Assembly: GCA_023391425.1 (NCBI GenBank)
Contig: JAEWAX010000007.1
Span: 1-52,619 of the forward strand
DNA length: 52,619 bases
Source: Bacillota bacterium
GTDB taxonomy: Bacteria; Bacillota; Clostridia; Acetivibrionales; DSM-1351
Direction: 5' to 3'
The position numbers were made by a program, and so were the translations under genes. Below the pieces are notes generated by a model. The model saw only the letters and a program-made list of their open reading frames with translations, did no database searches and was not told where the DNA came from. The first letter of the stretch is position 1. Every line of letters begins with the position of its first letter. This document shows, piece by piece, positions 24,889 to 32,632 of the stretch.

Positions 24889-26598
24889 ATGAAAAATAAA
24901 CCATTATATGAAGTTAGGAACATATCAAACCTAAAGGATATGATTCAACAAAGTGTTGAGCTATATGCACAGAAGCCTGCCTTTTTGGTTAAAGAAAAAG
25001 GTAAACCTGATTACATTCCTGTATCTTTTAGCATGTACAAATCTGATATAGATGCTTTGGGAACAGCTTTAATTAGCTTAGGACTAAAGGATAAGAAGAT
25101 TGCCTTAATAGGTGAAAATAGATACGAATGGGCAACATCATATTTGGGAGTTTGTAATGGAACTGGCATAATTGTTCCTTTAGATAGAGAGCTTCCACAA
25201 AATGAAATAGAGAATTGCATGCAGAGAAGTTCGACTGATGCCATCATATTTTCAGGAACCGTTGCAAAAAATATTGAGAATATTATGAAGAATGCAGGTA
25301 CCTGTAAATACTTTATAAATATGGATTTAGATGAAGATGCCAACGGCCAGCTTTCCTATAGTCAATTACTAAAAAAAGGCCATGAATTAATAAAGCAAGG
25401 TAATAGAGATTTCTTGGACGCAGTAATTGATAATGAAGCTATGGATATACTCTTATTTACTTCTGGAACAACCGATAAATCTAAGGCAGTTATGCTATCA
25501 CATAAAAACATTGTAGCAAATCTTATGGCAATGTGTGAGATGGTATATATTGATGAGAAGGACGTTTTTCTATCAGTATTGCCTCCACATCATACATATG
25601 AATGTACTTGCGGCTTCCTTTGCCAAATGTACAGAGGCTCTACAGTAGCATTTTGTGAGGGACTTAGACATATTGTTAAAAACTTAAGAGAATCAAAATG
25701 TACAGTTATGAATGGTGTTCCTTTGGTTTTTGAATCTATTTACAAGCAGCTTATTAATACAGTTAAAAAGAAACCAGGAGCAGAAAATAAACTAAAGTAT
25801 GGTATTAAATTGAGCAATTTCTTAGGACTGTTTCATATTGATGTCAGGAGAAAACTCTTTTCTGAGATTCACGATGCATTAGGTGGACACTTGAGGTTGT
25901 TTATTAGCGGTGCAGCTGCCATTGACCCTGAGGTTTGTAAAGGCTTTAAAAATATAGGAATAAAGCTTGTACAGGGATATGGTTTGACTGAATGTGCGCC
26001 TATAGTTGGAGTTAACAGAGATTGTTGGTTCAAGTTTGATGCGGCTGGACTTCCTTTACCTGGATTAAAGGTGGTTATAGACAAACCAAACTCTGAAGGC
26101 ATTGGAGAAATTAAGGTGTCTGGTCCAAGCGTTATGCTTGGTTATTACGAAAATAAAGAGGCAACAGATGCAGTTATAAGAGATGGTTGGTTCTACACTG
26201 GTGATATGGCCTTTATTGATTCAGATGGGTTTATACATATAACAGGAAGAATGAAAAATATGATCTTAACTAAGAATGGTAAGAATGTCTATCCTGAAGA
26301 AATTGAGACACTTCTAAGTAGAAGTGACTATATTAAGGAGGCATTGGTATATGGTAAGGATGGAAAAGATGATGTAATTGTTTGTGCACAAATAGTTCCT
26401 GAAAAAGAAAAGATAGACGAAGATATAAAATTGGGTATTCTCCAAGAGCAAGATGTACATACAATAATAAATTCTGAGATTAAAAGAATAAACAAAGAAC
26501 TAGTTCCATATAAGCATGTCAAAGAAATTACACTTAGAGATGAAGAATTTGAAAAAACAACTACAAAAAAAATAAAGAGGTATAAGGAACTAAAATGA
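24889..26598 (+). CDS. AMP-forming acyl-CoA synthetase (long-chain fatty acid-CoA ligase family)
   Basis: A 569-residue ANL-superfamily enzyme that activates a carboxylate as acyl-AMP and then the thioester. Visible motifs: the P-loop FTSGTTDKSKAVMLSH (about residue 190), where Asp replaces the usual Gly after TSGTT; YGLTECAP (about 365); and GWFYTGDMAFIDSDGFIHITGR-type core with the hinge region. A C-terminal Lys lies in TTTKKIKRYK. Nothing shows a carrier-protein domain. The start at 24889 has GGAG six bases upstream; the ATG at 24874 lacks one. The stop overlaps the next gene by four bases, so the ligase and an inositol-phosphatase-like enzyme are coupled. Confidence 0.88.
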   Translation: MKNKPLYEVRNISNLKDMIQQSVELYAQKPAFLVKEKGKPDYIPVSFSMYKSDIDALGTALISLGLKDKKIALIGENRYEWATSYLGVCNGTGIIVPLDRELPQNEIENCMQRSSTDAIIFSGTVAKNIENIMKNAGTCKYFINMDLDEDANGQLSYSQLLKKGHELIKQGNRDFLDAVIDNEAMDILLFTSGTTDKSKAVMLSHKNIVANLMAMCEMVYIDEKDVFLSVLPPHHTYECTCGFLCQMYRGSTVAFCEGLRHIVKNLRESKCTVMNGVPLVFESIYKQLINTVKKKPGAENKLKYGIKLSNFLGLFHIDVRRKLFSEIHDALGGHLRLFISGAAAIDPEVCKGFKNIGIKLVQGYGLTECAPIVGVNRDCWFKFDAAGLPLPGLKVVIDKPNSEGIGEIKVSGPSVMLGYYENKEATDAVIRDGWFYTGDMAFIDSDGFIHITGRMKNMILTKNGKNVYPEEIETLLSRSDYIKEALVYGKDGKDDVIVCAQIVPEKEKIDEDIKLGILQEQDVHTIINSEIKRINKELVPYKHVKEITLRDEEFEKTTTKKIKRYKELK

Positions 26599-27380
26599 AA
26601 ACAATATTAGATACAGCAATAGAGGAAGCGATTGATTTAGTAAAAGAAGTTAGTAAACTGCTTCTTGAAAGTATGGAAGATAAAAGAGTAGTGACAAAAA
26701 GTGGTTCTGCAAATTTTGTGACAGAGATAGACCTAAAGGTTCAAGAGATAATTGTCAGTAGGTTAAAACAGATACTACCAGATAGTAATATTATTGCAGA
26801 GGAAACACAAAAGAATAGTTTCTCTTTAGGGAAATACACATGGATTCTTGACCCTGTTGATGGAACTACAAATTTAATGTATGGATATAAATATTCGGCT
26901 ATTTCATTAGGCCTTGTTGTAGATGGAATACCATATGCCGGAATAGTATATAATCCGTATTTATGTGAATTGTTTACCGCACAGAAGGGAAAAGGCGCTT
27001 TTGTTAATGGGCAGCCAATAGAGGTTACCAAGAGCGAAGCACTTGCTGACAGCCTTATTACATTTGGAACTTCACCATATGATAGAGGAAAGGCAGATGA
27101 GACTTTTAGAATAACTAAAAATGTTTTCCTGAAATGCAGAGATGTTAGGCGTACAGGTAGTGCTGCTTTGGATATATGTAATGTCGCTGCAGGCCGTATG
27201 GATGGCTTTTACGAAATGGAGCTACAGCCGTGGGATTATGCTGCTGCATCGATAATTCTGGAAGAGGCTGGGGGTAAAATAACTGATTGGCAGGGGAACA
27301 AGCTCAGCTATATCAGCAAAGCTGCTGCAATTGCTTCAAACAATTATATCCATGATGAGCTCATGGAGGCTATAAAATAA
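26595..27380 (+). CDS. suhB: Inositol monophosphatase family protein (SuhB-like)
   Basis: A 261-residue Mg-dependent phosphatase. The metal site is complete: E69-E70, the DPVDGTTN motif (D86, D89) and WDYAAASIILEEAGG near residue 213. Family members act on inositol-1-phosphate, fructose-1,6-bisphosphate or PAP, and the residues here do not decide which. Coupled to an acyl-CoA ligase by a 4-base overlap, it might serve lipid or phospholipid head-group metabolism; that is inference. AAGGAA precedes the ATG. Confidence 0.88.
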   Translation: MKTILDTAIEEAIDLVKEVSKLLLESMEDKRVVTKSGSANFVTEIDLKVQEIIVSRLKQILPDSNIIAEETQKNSFSLGKYTWILDPVDGTTNLMYGYKYSAISLGLVVDGIPYAGIVYNPYLCELFTAQKGKGAFVNGQPIEVTKSEALADSLITFGTSPYDRGKADETFRITKNVFLKCRDVRRTGSAALDICNVAAGRMDGFYEMELQPWDYAAASIILEEAGGKITDWQGNKLSYISKAAAIASNNYIHDELMEAIK

Positions 27381-27445
27381 AGTACAGTACATATTTTATC
27401 TACATTAAACTTGTACTAAAAACTTATACTAATTTGCATAAAAAC

Positions 27446-27508
27446 AAAACACCCAACTATTTGAAAATAGCCAAGAAAAATCTTGACTTACAAATAATTG
27501 GGTGTTTT
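27446..27508 (+). terminator. Branched terminator after the ligase-phosphatase operon
   Basis: AAAACACCCAA (27446-27456) pairs with TTGGGTGTTTT (27498-27508); inside lies a second small hairpin (CAAGA-aaaa-TCTTG). The symmetric A and T ends make it potentially bidirectional. Confidence 0.75.
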
Positions 27509-27537
27509 CTATTATATAGAATATTATTCTATATACA

Positions 27538-27565
27538 TTGACATTCTATGTACATAGAGTATAAT
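27538..27565 (+). promoter_or_regulatory. padR promoter with palindromic operator in the spacer
   Basis: TTGACA (27538-27543), a 16-bp spacer and TATAAT (27560-27565) form a near-consensus vegetative promoter. The spacer contains a perfect 14-bp palindrome TCTATGT/ACATAGA (27545-27558), placed to let the PadR protein block RNA polymerase. Confidence 0.75.
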
Positions 27566-27595
27566 GTATACAATATATTAAAGGAGTGGATAAAT

Positions 27596-27934
27596 TTGTT
27601 TTTTAAGGATGCTATTAAAGGAAATATGAGTTTGATCATACTCTCGTCTCTTATTGAAGGAGAAAAATACGGTTATGAGATTACTAAGACAGTTTACAAT
27701 TTGACAAATTCAGCTATTCAATTAAAGGAAGGAAGCCTTTACCCAGCATTGCATAAACTGGAGAAGCAGGGGTTAGTTGAAGGTTTTTGGATCCAGCAGG
27801 AACCTGGAAAACCAAATAGAAAATACTACAGAATTACTGAATTGGGTTCTAAGACTGTTCAACAGGAAAAAGAAAAATGGAAATCCTACATGGATATTAT
27901 GGGGAGAGTAATATATGGAACAGAAAATACATGA
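27596..27934 (+). CDS. PadR-family transcriptional regulator
   Basis: A 112-residue winged-helix PadR regulator: LIILSSLIEGEKYGYEITKTV, LKEGSLYPALHKLEKQGLVEG, and GKPNRKYYRITELG are family signatures. I choose the TTG at 27596 because AAGGAGTGG sits seven bases upstream and the shortened protein begins where PadR proteins normally do; upstream in-frame codons overlap the promoter. The next gene overlaps its end by 20 bases, the usual PadR-HAAS arrangement. Autoregulation through the palindrome at 27545-27558 is likely. Confidence 0.9.
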   Translation: MFFKDAIKGNMSLIILSSLIEGEKYGYEITKTVYNLTNSAIQLKEGSLYPALHKLEKQGLVEGFWIQQEPGKPNRKYYRITELGSKTVQQEKEKWKSYMDIMGRVIYGTENT

Positions 27935-28244
27935 GTTTGAGGAATATATTATTTCTTTATCGATGGCATTGAAGGTAAGTAGTAGCTTAAAGGAGGATAT
28001 TTCAAAGGAATTAAGTCAAAATCTTTATGATAAGTATAATGAATTACTTATTAAAGGATATAGCACTGAAAACTGTATTTCGGAAACATTGTCATTTTTT
28101 GAAGACCCAATTCAGTTAGCCGAGATGTTTAATAATGTATATAATCGTGGGAGTTATTTTAAAAGTGCATTAAGTAGTGTTTGTAATAAAAAAACTTTAG
28201 TGGTGGCGATACTTACTATTCTATTGATTACTTTTATTATATAA
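27915..28244 (+). CDS. HAAS/DUF1700-like signalling protein with C-terminal membrane helix
   Basis: A 109-residue protein with an acidic alpha-helical N-terminal domain (EFEEYIISLSMALKVSS, YSTENCISETLSFFEDPIQLAEMFN) of the kind found next to PadR regulators and named HAAS/DUF1700/permease-prefix. It ends in a single membrane helix (about 90-109) almost at the stop codon. Larger homologues continue with a multi-helix domain that is absent here. By analogy it would sense or sequester something at the membrane in partnership with PadR; this is inferred. GGGGAGAG precedes the ATG. Confidence 0.65.
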   Translation: MEQKIHEFEEYIISLSMALKVSSSLKEDISKELSQNLYDKYNELLIKGYSTENCISETLSFFEDPIQLAEMFNNVYNRGSYFKSALSSVCNKKTLVVAILTILLITFII

Positions 28245-28329
28245 ACTCGTGCTTATTTGTCGTAAAAATAATTATAATTCAGTTTTATTTATTAATTTTC
28301 TTATTATATAAAGCAAGAAGGGAAGTTTT

Positions 28330-29238
28330 ATGAGGAAAACTACAATTGGAGGGTCAGCTCTCATTGAAGGAATTATGATGATTGGTCCCGAAAATGCTGC
28401 AATTGCAGTAAGAAAGCCAGATGGTGAAATTATTGTTGAAAAAAGGGAACTTCCAGTAAAAGGTGAATTATCAAAAATACCAGTTATCCGTGGAGTGGTG
28501 TCTTTTTTCAAGCAAATGGTATTAGCTACAAAGGCTATGATGTATTCAGCAGAGTTTATTGAGCTTGAAGAAAGTAAGGAATCTGCTTTTGATAATTTTT
28601 TGGCTAAACATTTCGGCAACAGATTGAAGGATATTTTGGTGTACTTCTCACTAATTATTTCATTATCATTTAGTGTAGGCCTATTTATATTACTTCCCAA
28701 TATTTTAGCAGATTTTTTGCGCTTTGATAAAAACACGTATTTGGGAACAATCTATTATAACTTTTTTGAGGGAATAATTAAAATCGCTTTATTTTTGGGG
28801 TATTTAGCAATTTCCTCAAGGTTAAAGGAGGTTAGAAGGGTTTATGAGTACCATGGAGCAGAGCATAAAACAATTAACTGTTATGAATATGGTGAGGAGT
28901 TGACTGTTAATAATGTAATGAAATATTCTACAAAAAATATTCGCTGCAGTACATCATATTTGTTTTTAGTTATACTAGTGAGTATCTTGGTATTTTCCCT
29001 TTTGGGATGGTATAGCATCTGGGCTAATATATTGATTAGGTTATTATTAATGCCATTAGTGGCTGGACTGACCTTTGAAATTTTTAAATATGTAGGTAAA
29101 AATAATTCTAAACTTGCACAAGTAGTTAGTGCTCCTGGATTATTGCTTCAATTGTTAACAACAAAGGAACCTGATGAGCAACAGGTCCAAGTTGCTATAT
29201 TAGCTTTTAATAATGTATTGGTAGATAACAAAATCTAG
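28330..29238 (+). CDS. yqhQ: DUF1385 (YqhQ) integral membrane protein
   Basis: A 302-residue polytopic membrane protein of the DUF1385/YqhQ family. Diagnostic segments are the N-terminal GGSALIEGIMMIGPE, the central RRVYEYHGAEHKTINCYE, and RCSTSYLFLV followed by further helices. The His/Glu-rich YHGAEHK segment is invariant in the family and looks like a metal or catalytic site. The family is widespread in Firmicutes; I know of no settled biochemical function. AAGGGAAG precedes the ATG. Monocistronic. Confidence 0.9.
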   Translation: MRKTTIGGSALIEGIMMIGPENAAIAVRKPDGEIIVEKRELPVKGELSKIPVIRGVVSFFKQMVLATKAMMYSAEFIELEESKESAFDNFLAKHFGNRLKDILVYFSLIISLSFSVGLFILLPNILADFLRFDKNTYLGTIYYNFFEGIIKIALFLGYLAISSRLKEVRRVYEYHGAEHKTINCYEYGEELTVNNVMKYSTKNIRCSTSYLFLVILVSILVFSLLGWYSIWANILIRLLLMPLVAGLTFEIFKYVGKNNSKLAQVVSAPGLLLQLLTTKEPDEQQVQVAILAFNNVLVDNKI

Positions 29239-29492
29239 GCTTATCAATAGCTAATAGACAAATAGTTTCCGAAGGTTAATGCCAAAGATATGTAACAAAG
29301 ATATGTACCAAAGATAAAATACTTAGAGTTAAGAAATATTGGGGGATTCACAAATTGCTATAGTATTTTTGCTATTTGATTGGTATCATAAGGATTAGTG
29401 ATAATTGGTTAGTATCTGGAAAACATTGGGCTTAAATATTCTGCTAAACATAATTTTTATAATAATGGTAAAGGTAGTTGTTGGAGGCAAAA
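29239..29492. other. 250-bp gap upstream of the MutS-like gene
   Basis: Mostly featureless AT-rich DNA. A short degenerate tandem repeat (CAAAGATATGTA twice, then CAAAGATAAAAT) spans about 29283-29320. I see no gene and no strong hairpin. Confidence 0.4.
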
Positions 29493-31364
29493 ATGATAGC
29501 ACCTGAGAAAAAATATCAAAAAAGAGTAGATGCATATTCAAATAAATTTGATATGTACAATAGGAAAAGTAGTGCTGTGGGCAATTATAAGCTTTTGGTT
29601 TTCTTTGTTGGAATTACAATGGCCATAGCTCTCTACTTATTTAAGCAATATATTTTTATGCTGGCTCAAATAATTGTGTTTGGAGTAGGCTTTGTATATC
29701 TTGTAATTGTACACAATCGGCTTTTGAAAAATAAAAACTTTTCTTACGCCATGCTACAAATAAACCAAATGTGCTTGAAAAGAATAAATGGCCAATGGAC
29801 TGAGTTCTATGATATAGGTGAAGAGTTTGAAAATCATGAGCATAATTACACCTATGATTTGGATATGTTCGGGAAGAGTTCGTTATTCCAAATGATTAAC
29901 ATGACCTCAACATATTCTGGAAGACATAAACTTGCCTATATGTTTTTAAATCCTCTTGAGACAAAAAAAGATATTTTAGAGAGACAAGAGGCTGTGGTAG
30001 AACTATCAAAAAAACTTATATTCAGACATAGGATGTTTTCTAATGCATTAATATCAAACAAAAATGTAATTTTGACAGAGGAAGAGGAAAAGGGTAAAAA
30101 GCATAAAAAAACTCTTCTTGACACTATGAACAAACTAGAAGATGTATATTCATGGGCGAAAGAAGAAAACAAACTTTATAGTTCGTTTGGATTTAAACTT
30201 TTAATAACTGGACTTCCTGTAATGACATCAATATTGTTGGTACTTGCAATAATTCGAATAGTACCAGCTTATTTACCTATTGCGTTCTATATTATACAAT
30301 TTTTTATGCTTGGATATAGAGCTAATTTTAGAAATAAAAGTTTTGAAATAGTTGAAAAATATGCAAACACATTAAAAGTATACAGTAGTGTTTTAAAACA
30401 GTTTGAATCAGAAAAATTCAAAAGTAAATACATTAATAAATTGAAAAATGATCTAAAAGGGAAAACAGATGAACCCGCTTGGAAACAAATCAATAGGCTT
30501 TCAAAACTATGGGAATTAATTGCCAATAGATATAATTTTCTGCATATAATAGTGAATGCAGCTACTCTTTGGGATTTTCACTGCCTTGTAGCTCTGGAAA
30601 AGTGGAAAATGAATAGTGGTAGGTTCGTTGAAAAATGGTTCGATGTTATAGGTGAGGTGGAAGCTCTTTGCAGTATCTCTATCATTCACCACGATAATCC
30701 GGAGTTTAATATGCCACAAATATCTGATGAGATGAGTTCTGGAATAGTAGCCGAACAACTAGGACACCCACTGCTTACAAAAGGCAGGAAATGCAACGAT
30801 ATTAGTATTGACAGTAAACAGCCGATACTGCTTATAACAGGCTCAAACATGTCAGGCAAAAGTACCTTCTTGAGAACGGTAGGTCTTAGCTTGATTCTGT
30901 CCTATATAGGAGCTCCAGTATGTGCAAAGACATTTAGATGCCCAATATTAAAGGTTTATGCATGTATGAGAACCAGCGACAATTTAGGACAAAATGTATC
31001 ATCATTTTATGCTGAACTACTCAGAGTCAAAATGGTTGTCGAAGCTGTTGATAGAAATGAAAGAGTATTTTTCTTGCTGGACGAAATTTTTAAAGGTACT
31101 AATTCAGCAGATAGGCACACAGGTGCAAAAATGCTTATAAATCAATTGGACAAAAAAGCTGCATGGGGAATGGTATCAACCCATGACCTAGAACTAGCTG
31201 CTATGGAGAAAGAAAGTGGAGGACGTATTCGGAACTATCACTTTAGAGAGTACTATAAAGACAATCAAATATATTTTGATTATCAGCTTAGAAAGGGCGT
31301 TTCTGATACGCGCAACGCTATTTTCTTAATGAGAATGGCTGGGGTTAGCGTAGAAGAAATTTAA
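29493..31364 (+). CDS. Membrane-anchored MutS-family ATPase
   Basis: A 623-residue protein whose C-terminal third is a MutS ATPase: Walker A ITGSNMSGKSTFLRTVG (about 447-463), then FFLLDEIFKGTNSADRHTGAK (about 526-546) and STHDLELA. The N-terminal mismatch-recognition domain of MutS1 is absent, as is the Smr domain of MutS2. Instead there are two N-terminal membrane helices (about 33-50 and 53-73) and a second hydrophobic pair in the middle (about 228-272), flanking a MutS core-like helical region. Such proteins are annotated as MutS-related with unknown role; classical mismatch repair is unlikely. Start at 29493 with GGAGG five bases upstream, preferred over the TTG at 29478. Confidence 0.85.
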   Translation: MIAPEKKYQKRVDAYSNKFDMYNRKSSAVGNYKLLVFFVGITMAIALYLFKQYIFMLAQIIVFGVGFVYLVIVHNRLLKNKNFSYAMLQINQMCLKRINGQWTEFYDIGEEFENHEHNYTYDLDMFGKSSLFQMINMTSTYSGRHKLAYMFLNPLETKKDILERQEAVVELSKKLIFRHRMFSNALISNKNVILTEEEEKGKKHKKTLLDTMNKLEDVYSWAKEENKLYSSFGFKLLITGLPVMTSILLVLAIIRIVPAYLPIAFYIIQFFMLGYRANFRNKSFEIVEKYANTLKVYSSVLKQFESEKFKSKYINKLKNDLKGKTDEPAWKQINRLSKLWELIANRYNFLHIIVNAATLWDFHCLVALEKWKMNSGRFVEKWFDVIGEVEALCSISIIHHDNPEFNMPQISDEMSSGIVAEQLGHPLLTKGRKCNDISIDSKQPILLITGSNMSGKSTFLRTVGLSLILSYIGAPVCAKTFRCPILKVYACMRTSDNLGQNVSSFYAELLRVKMVVEAVDRNERVFFLLDEIFKGTNSADRHTGAKMLINQLDKKAAWGMVSTHDLELAAMEKESGGRIRNYHFREYYKDNQIYFDYQLRKGVSDTRNAIFLMRMAGVSVEEI

Positions 31365-31384
31365 TTAAATAGATAACATAAAAC

Positions 31385-31426
31385 AGGGACTGTATCAGAA
31401 TATAAATCTGTACAGTCCCTACTTTA
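31385..31426. terminator. Bidirectional terminator hairpin
   Basis: AGGGACTGTA (31385-31394) pairs with TACAGTCCCT (31411-31420). T-rich tails lie on both sides (ACTTTAG on plus, GTTTTATG on minus), so it can end both the MutS-like gene and the convergent zinc-ribbon gene. Confidence 0.7.
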
Positions 31427-31442
31427 GAATTAATTAGGTATA

Positions 31443-31649
31443 CTAATACTCTTCTTCTTGAATATCAAAGACAAAATTGCATTTATCACACCTAAAAACA
31501 AAAAGAGAGCCAAAGCTTTCACTGTCAGTTTCTTCAACGTGGATTAAACCTCCACAGTCACATTTCTTTGGGTATCCATTCATACAGGTGCAACACTGCG
31601 TATGATGTGAATTTTGATGCTTAATATCTATAGGACTAGAATTACACAT
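31443..31649 (-). CDS. Small Cys-rich zinc-ribbon-like protein
   Basis: A 68-residue protein with several paired cysteines: CCTCMNGY, KKCDCGG and CDKC, preceded by a His-rich HQNSHHTQ. The CxC/CxxC pairs suggest one zinc ribbon, probably with a further metal site. I do not recognise a named family. The ATG at 31649 has GGAG eight bases upstream and is preferred over two further upstream in-frame ATGs. It lies convergent to the MutS-like gene and divergent from the hydrogenase operon. Confidence 0.6.
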   Translation of the reverse strand: MCNSSPIDIKHQNSHHTQCCTCMNGYPKKCDCGGLIHVEETDSESFGSLFVFRCDKCNFVFDIQEEEY

Positions 31650-31683
31650 AGACATCACTCCAATCAATGTTTGTTGGACGTCT

Positions 31684-31825
31684 ACCACCGCTAATACTCC
31701 CCCTATAAGTAGGAGATAGGCGGTGATACGACCAAGGATTTGCGATTTCTAATATTCAGTGGAGCAAAAGCACCGCTACCCTGAATCTAAGAAATCTGTT
31801 TATGTATTTATTTTAATACATAAAT
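31684..31825 (+). ncRNA. Structured element A, upstream of the hydrogenase operon
   Basis: A ~140-nt stretch with nested inverted repeats: CACCGC (31686-31691) with GCGGTG (31720-31725); CTCC with GGAG inside it; GATTTCT (31744-31750) with AGAAATC (31790-31796); ATTCAG (31754-31759) with CTGAAT (31781-31786); and TTTATGTATT with AATACATAAA (31799-31824). A diverged copy lies at 35661-35787 with stems kept by different bases, which argues for a folded RNA or a folded DNA element. I cannot match it to a known RNA family, and the strand is assumed from its orientation relative to copy B. Confidence 0.5.
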
Positions 31826-31938
31826 GTTAACAAGTAAAGTGTTTGAGCGTGTATACATGTTGAAGGTGAAAAATATCAAATATTGATTAACATGTAGAGT
31901 AAATAAAAAAAATTCTGTGAAAAAAATATCAAGCTTTC

Positions 31939-31968
31939 ATTGACAATGTCAATATAAGAATTTAAAAT
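31939..31968 (+). promoter_or_regulatory. Hydrogenase operon promoter with overlapping palindrome
   Basis: TTGACA (31940-31945), 17-bp spacer, TAAAAT (31963-31968). ATTGACA-a-TGTCAAT (31939-31953) is a perfect palindrome covering the -35, suggesting a repressor site. It is about 195 bp upstream of hydC, giving a long 5' leader. It does not match the Rex consensus I know. Confidence 0.6.
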
Positions 31969-32039
31969 ATAAATTGAATGGTTAAAAAATTCACATTAAA
32001 GATACGGTATTTACAGGGCTAATATTTATTAGACTTGGG

Positions 32040-32113
32040 ATTGTATACAATGTACTACACAGAGCCATGAGGGTTGCTCTGTGTAGCCTATTGCCAATAT
32101 AGTGGCAAATAGG
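32040..32113 (+). promoter_or_regulatory. Palindrome and tandem hairpins in the hydrogenase leader
   Basis: ATTGTATACAAT (32040-32051) is a perfect 12-bp palindrome. Right after it, CTACACAGAGC (32055-32065) pairs perfectly with GCTCTGTGTAG (32076-32086), and CCTATTGCCA (32087-32096) pairs with TGGCAAATAGG (32103-32113) with one bulge. No T-run follows, so they are not ordinary terminators. Confidence 0.55.
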
Positions 32114-32161
32114 AATTCTAGTAATTTATGAGGGAGTCATTTGGACTCACAGGAGGCTGAA

Positions 32162-32632
32162 ATGGAAAAGGTTAAAGAGATATTGAATCGCTATGGCAAT
32201 TCAAAAAACAATCTTATTCAAGTGATGTTAGAATTGCAAAATGTATCAGGAACAAATTCATTACCTCAGGAATGGGTTGCTTATGTTGCTGAAACACTTG
32301 ATATACCTATTAGCAGGGTATATAGTGTCATTACTTTCTATTCTATGTTTGGGACAATGCCAAGAGGAAAATACTTGGTAGAAGTTTGTAAAAGTGGGCC
32401 TTGTCATGTTACAGGTGCAAAGAACGTGTTGCAGTTGCTTGAAGATAAGCTAGAAATCAAGCCAGGTCAAACAACAGAAGATGGCCTTTTTACACTGATT
32501 CAGTCAAGCTGTTTCGGAGCATGTGATATAGCTCCTGCTATCAAGATTGGTGAGAAGGTTTATGGCAATCTCACATCAGAAAAGCTGTCTGAGATAGTAA
32601 ACTCTTACAGGGAGGGCCAACAAAATGGATAA
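32162..32632 (+). CDS. hydC: [FeFe] hydrogenase subunit HydC (NuoE-like [2Fe-2S] protein)
   Basis: A 156-residue thioredoxin-fold [2Fe-2S] protein like NuoE/HydC/HndA. The four ligands are C76 and C81 (CKSGPC) and C117 and C121 (CFGAC). It would relay electrons between the flavin subunit and HydA. AGGAGG lies five bases before the ATG at 32162; a TTG at 32141 with AGGGAG upstream is a possible longer start. The gene overlaps hydB by eight bases and is first in the hydCBA operon. Confidence 0.92.
   Translation: MEKVKEILNRYGNSKNNLIQVMLELQNVSGTNSLPQEWVAYVAETLDIPISRVYSVITFYSMFGTMPRGKYLVEVCKSGPCHVTGAKNVLQLLEDKLEIKPGQTTEDGLFTLIQSSCFGACDIAPAIKIGEKVYGNLTSEKLSEIVNSYREGQQNG

Noticed and set aside
31815..31835. 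Rex-type site (TTAACAA half) upstream of the hydrogenase operon
   Set aside because: Only one half-site is present (TGTTAACAAG); the other inverted half at the required spacing is absent.
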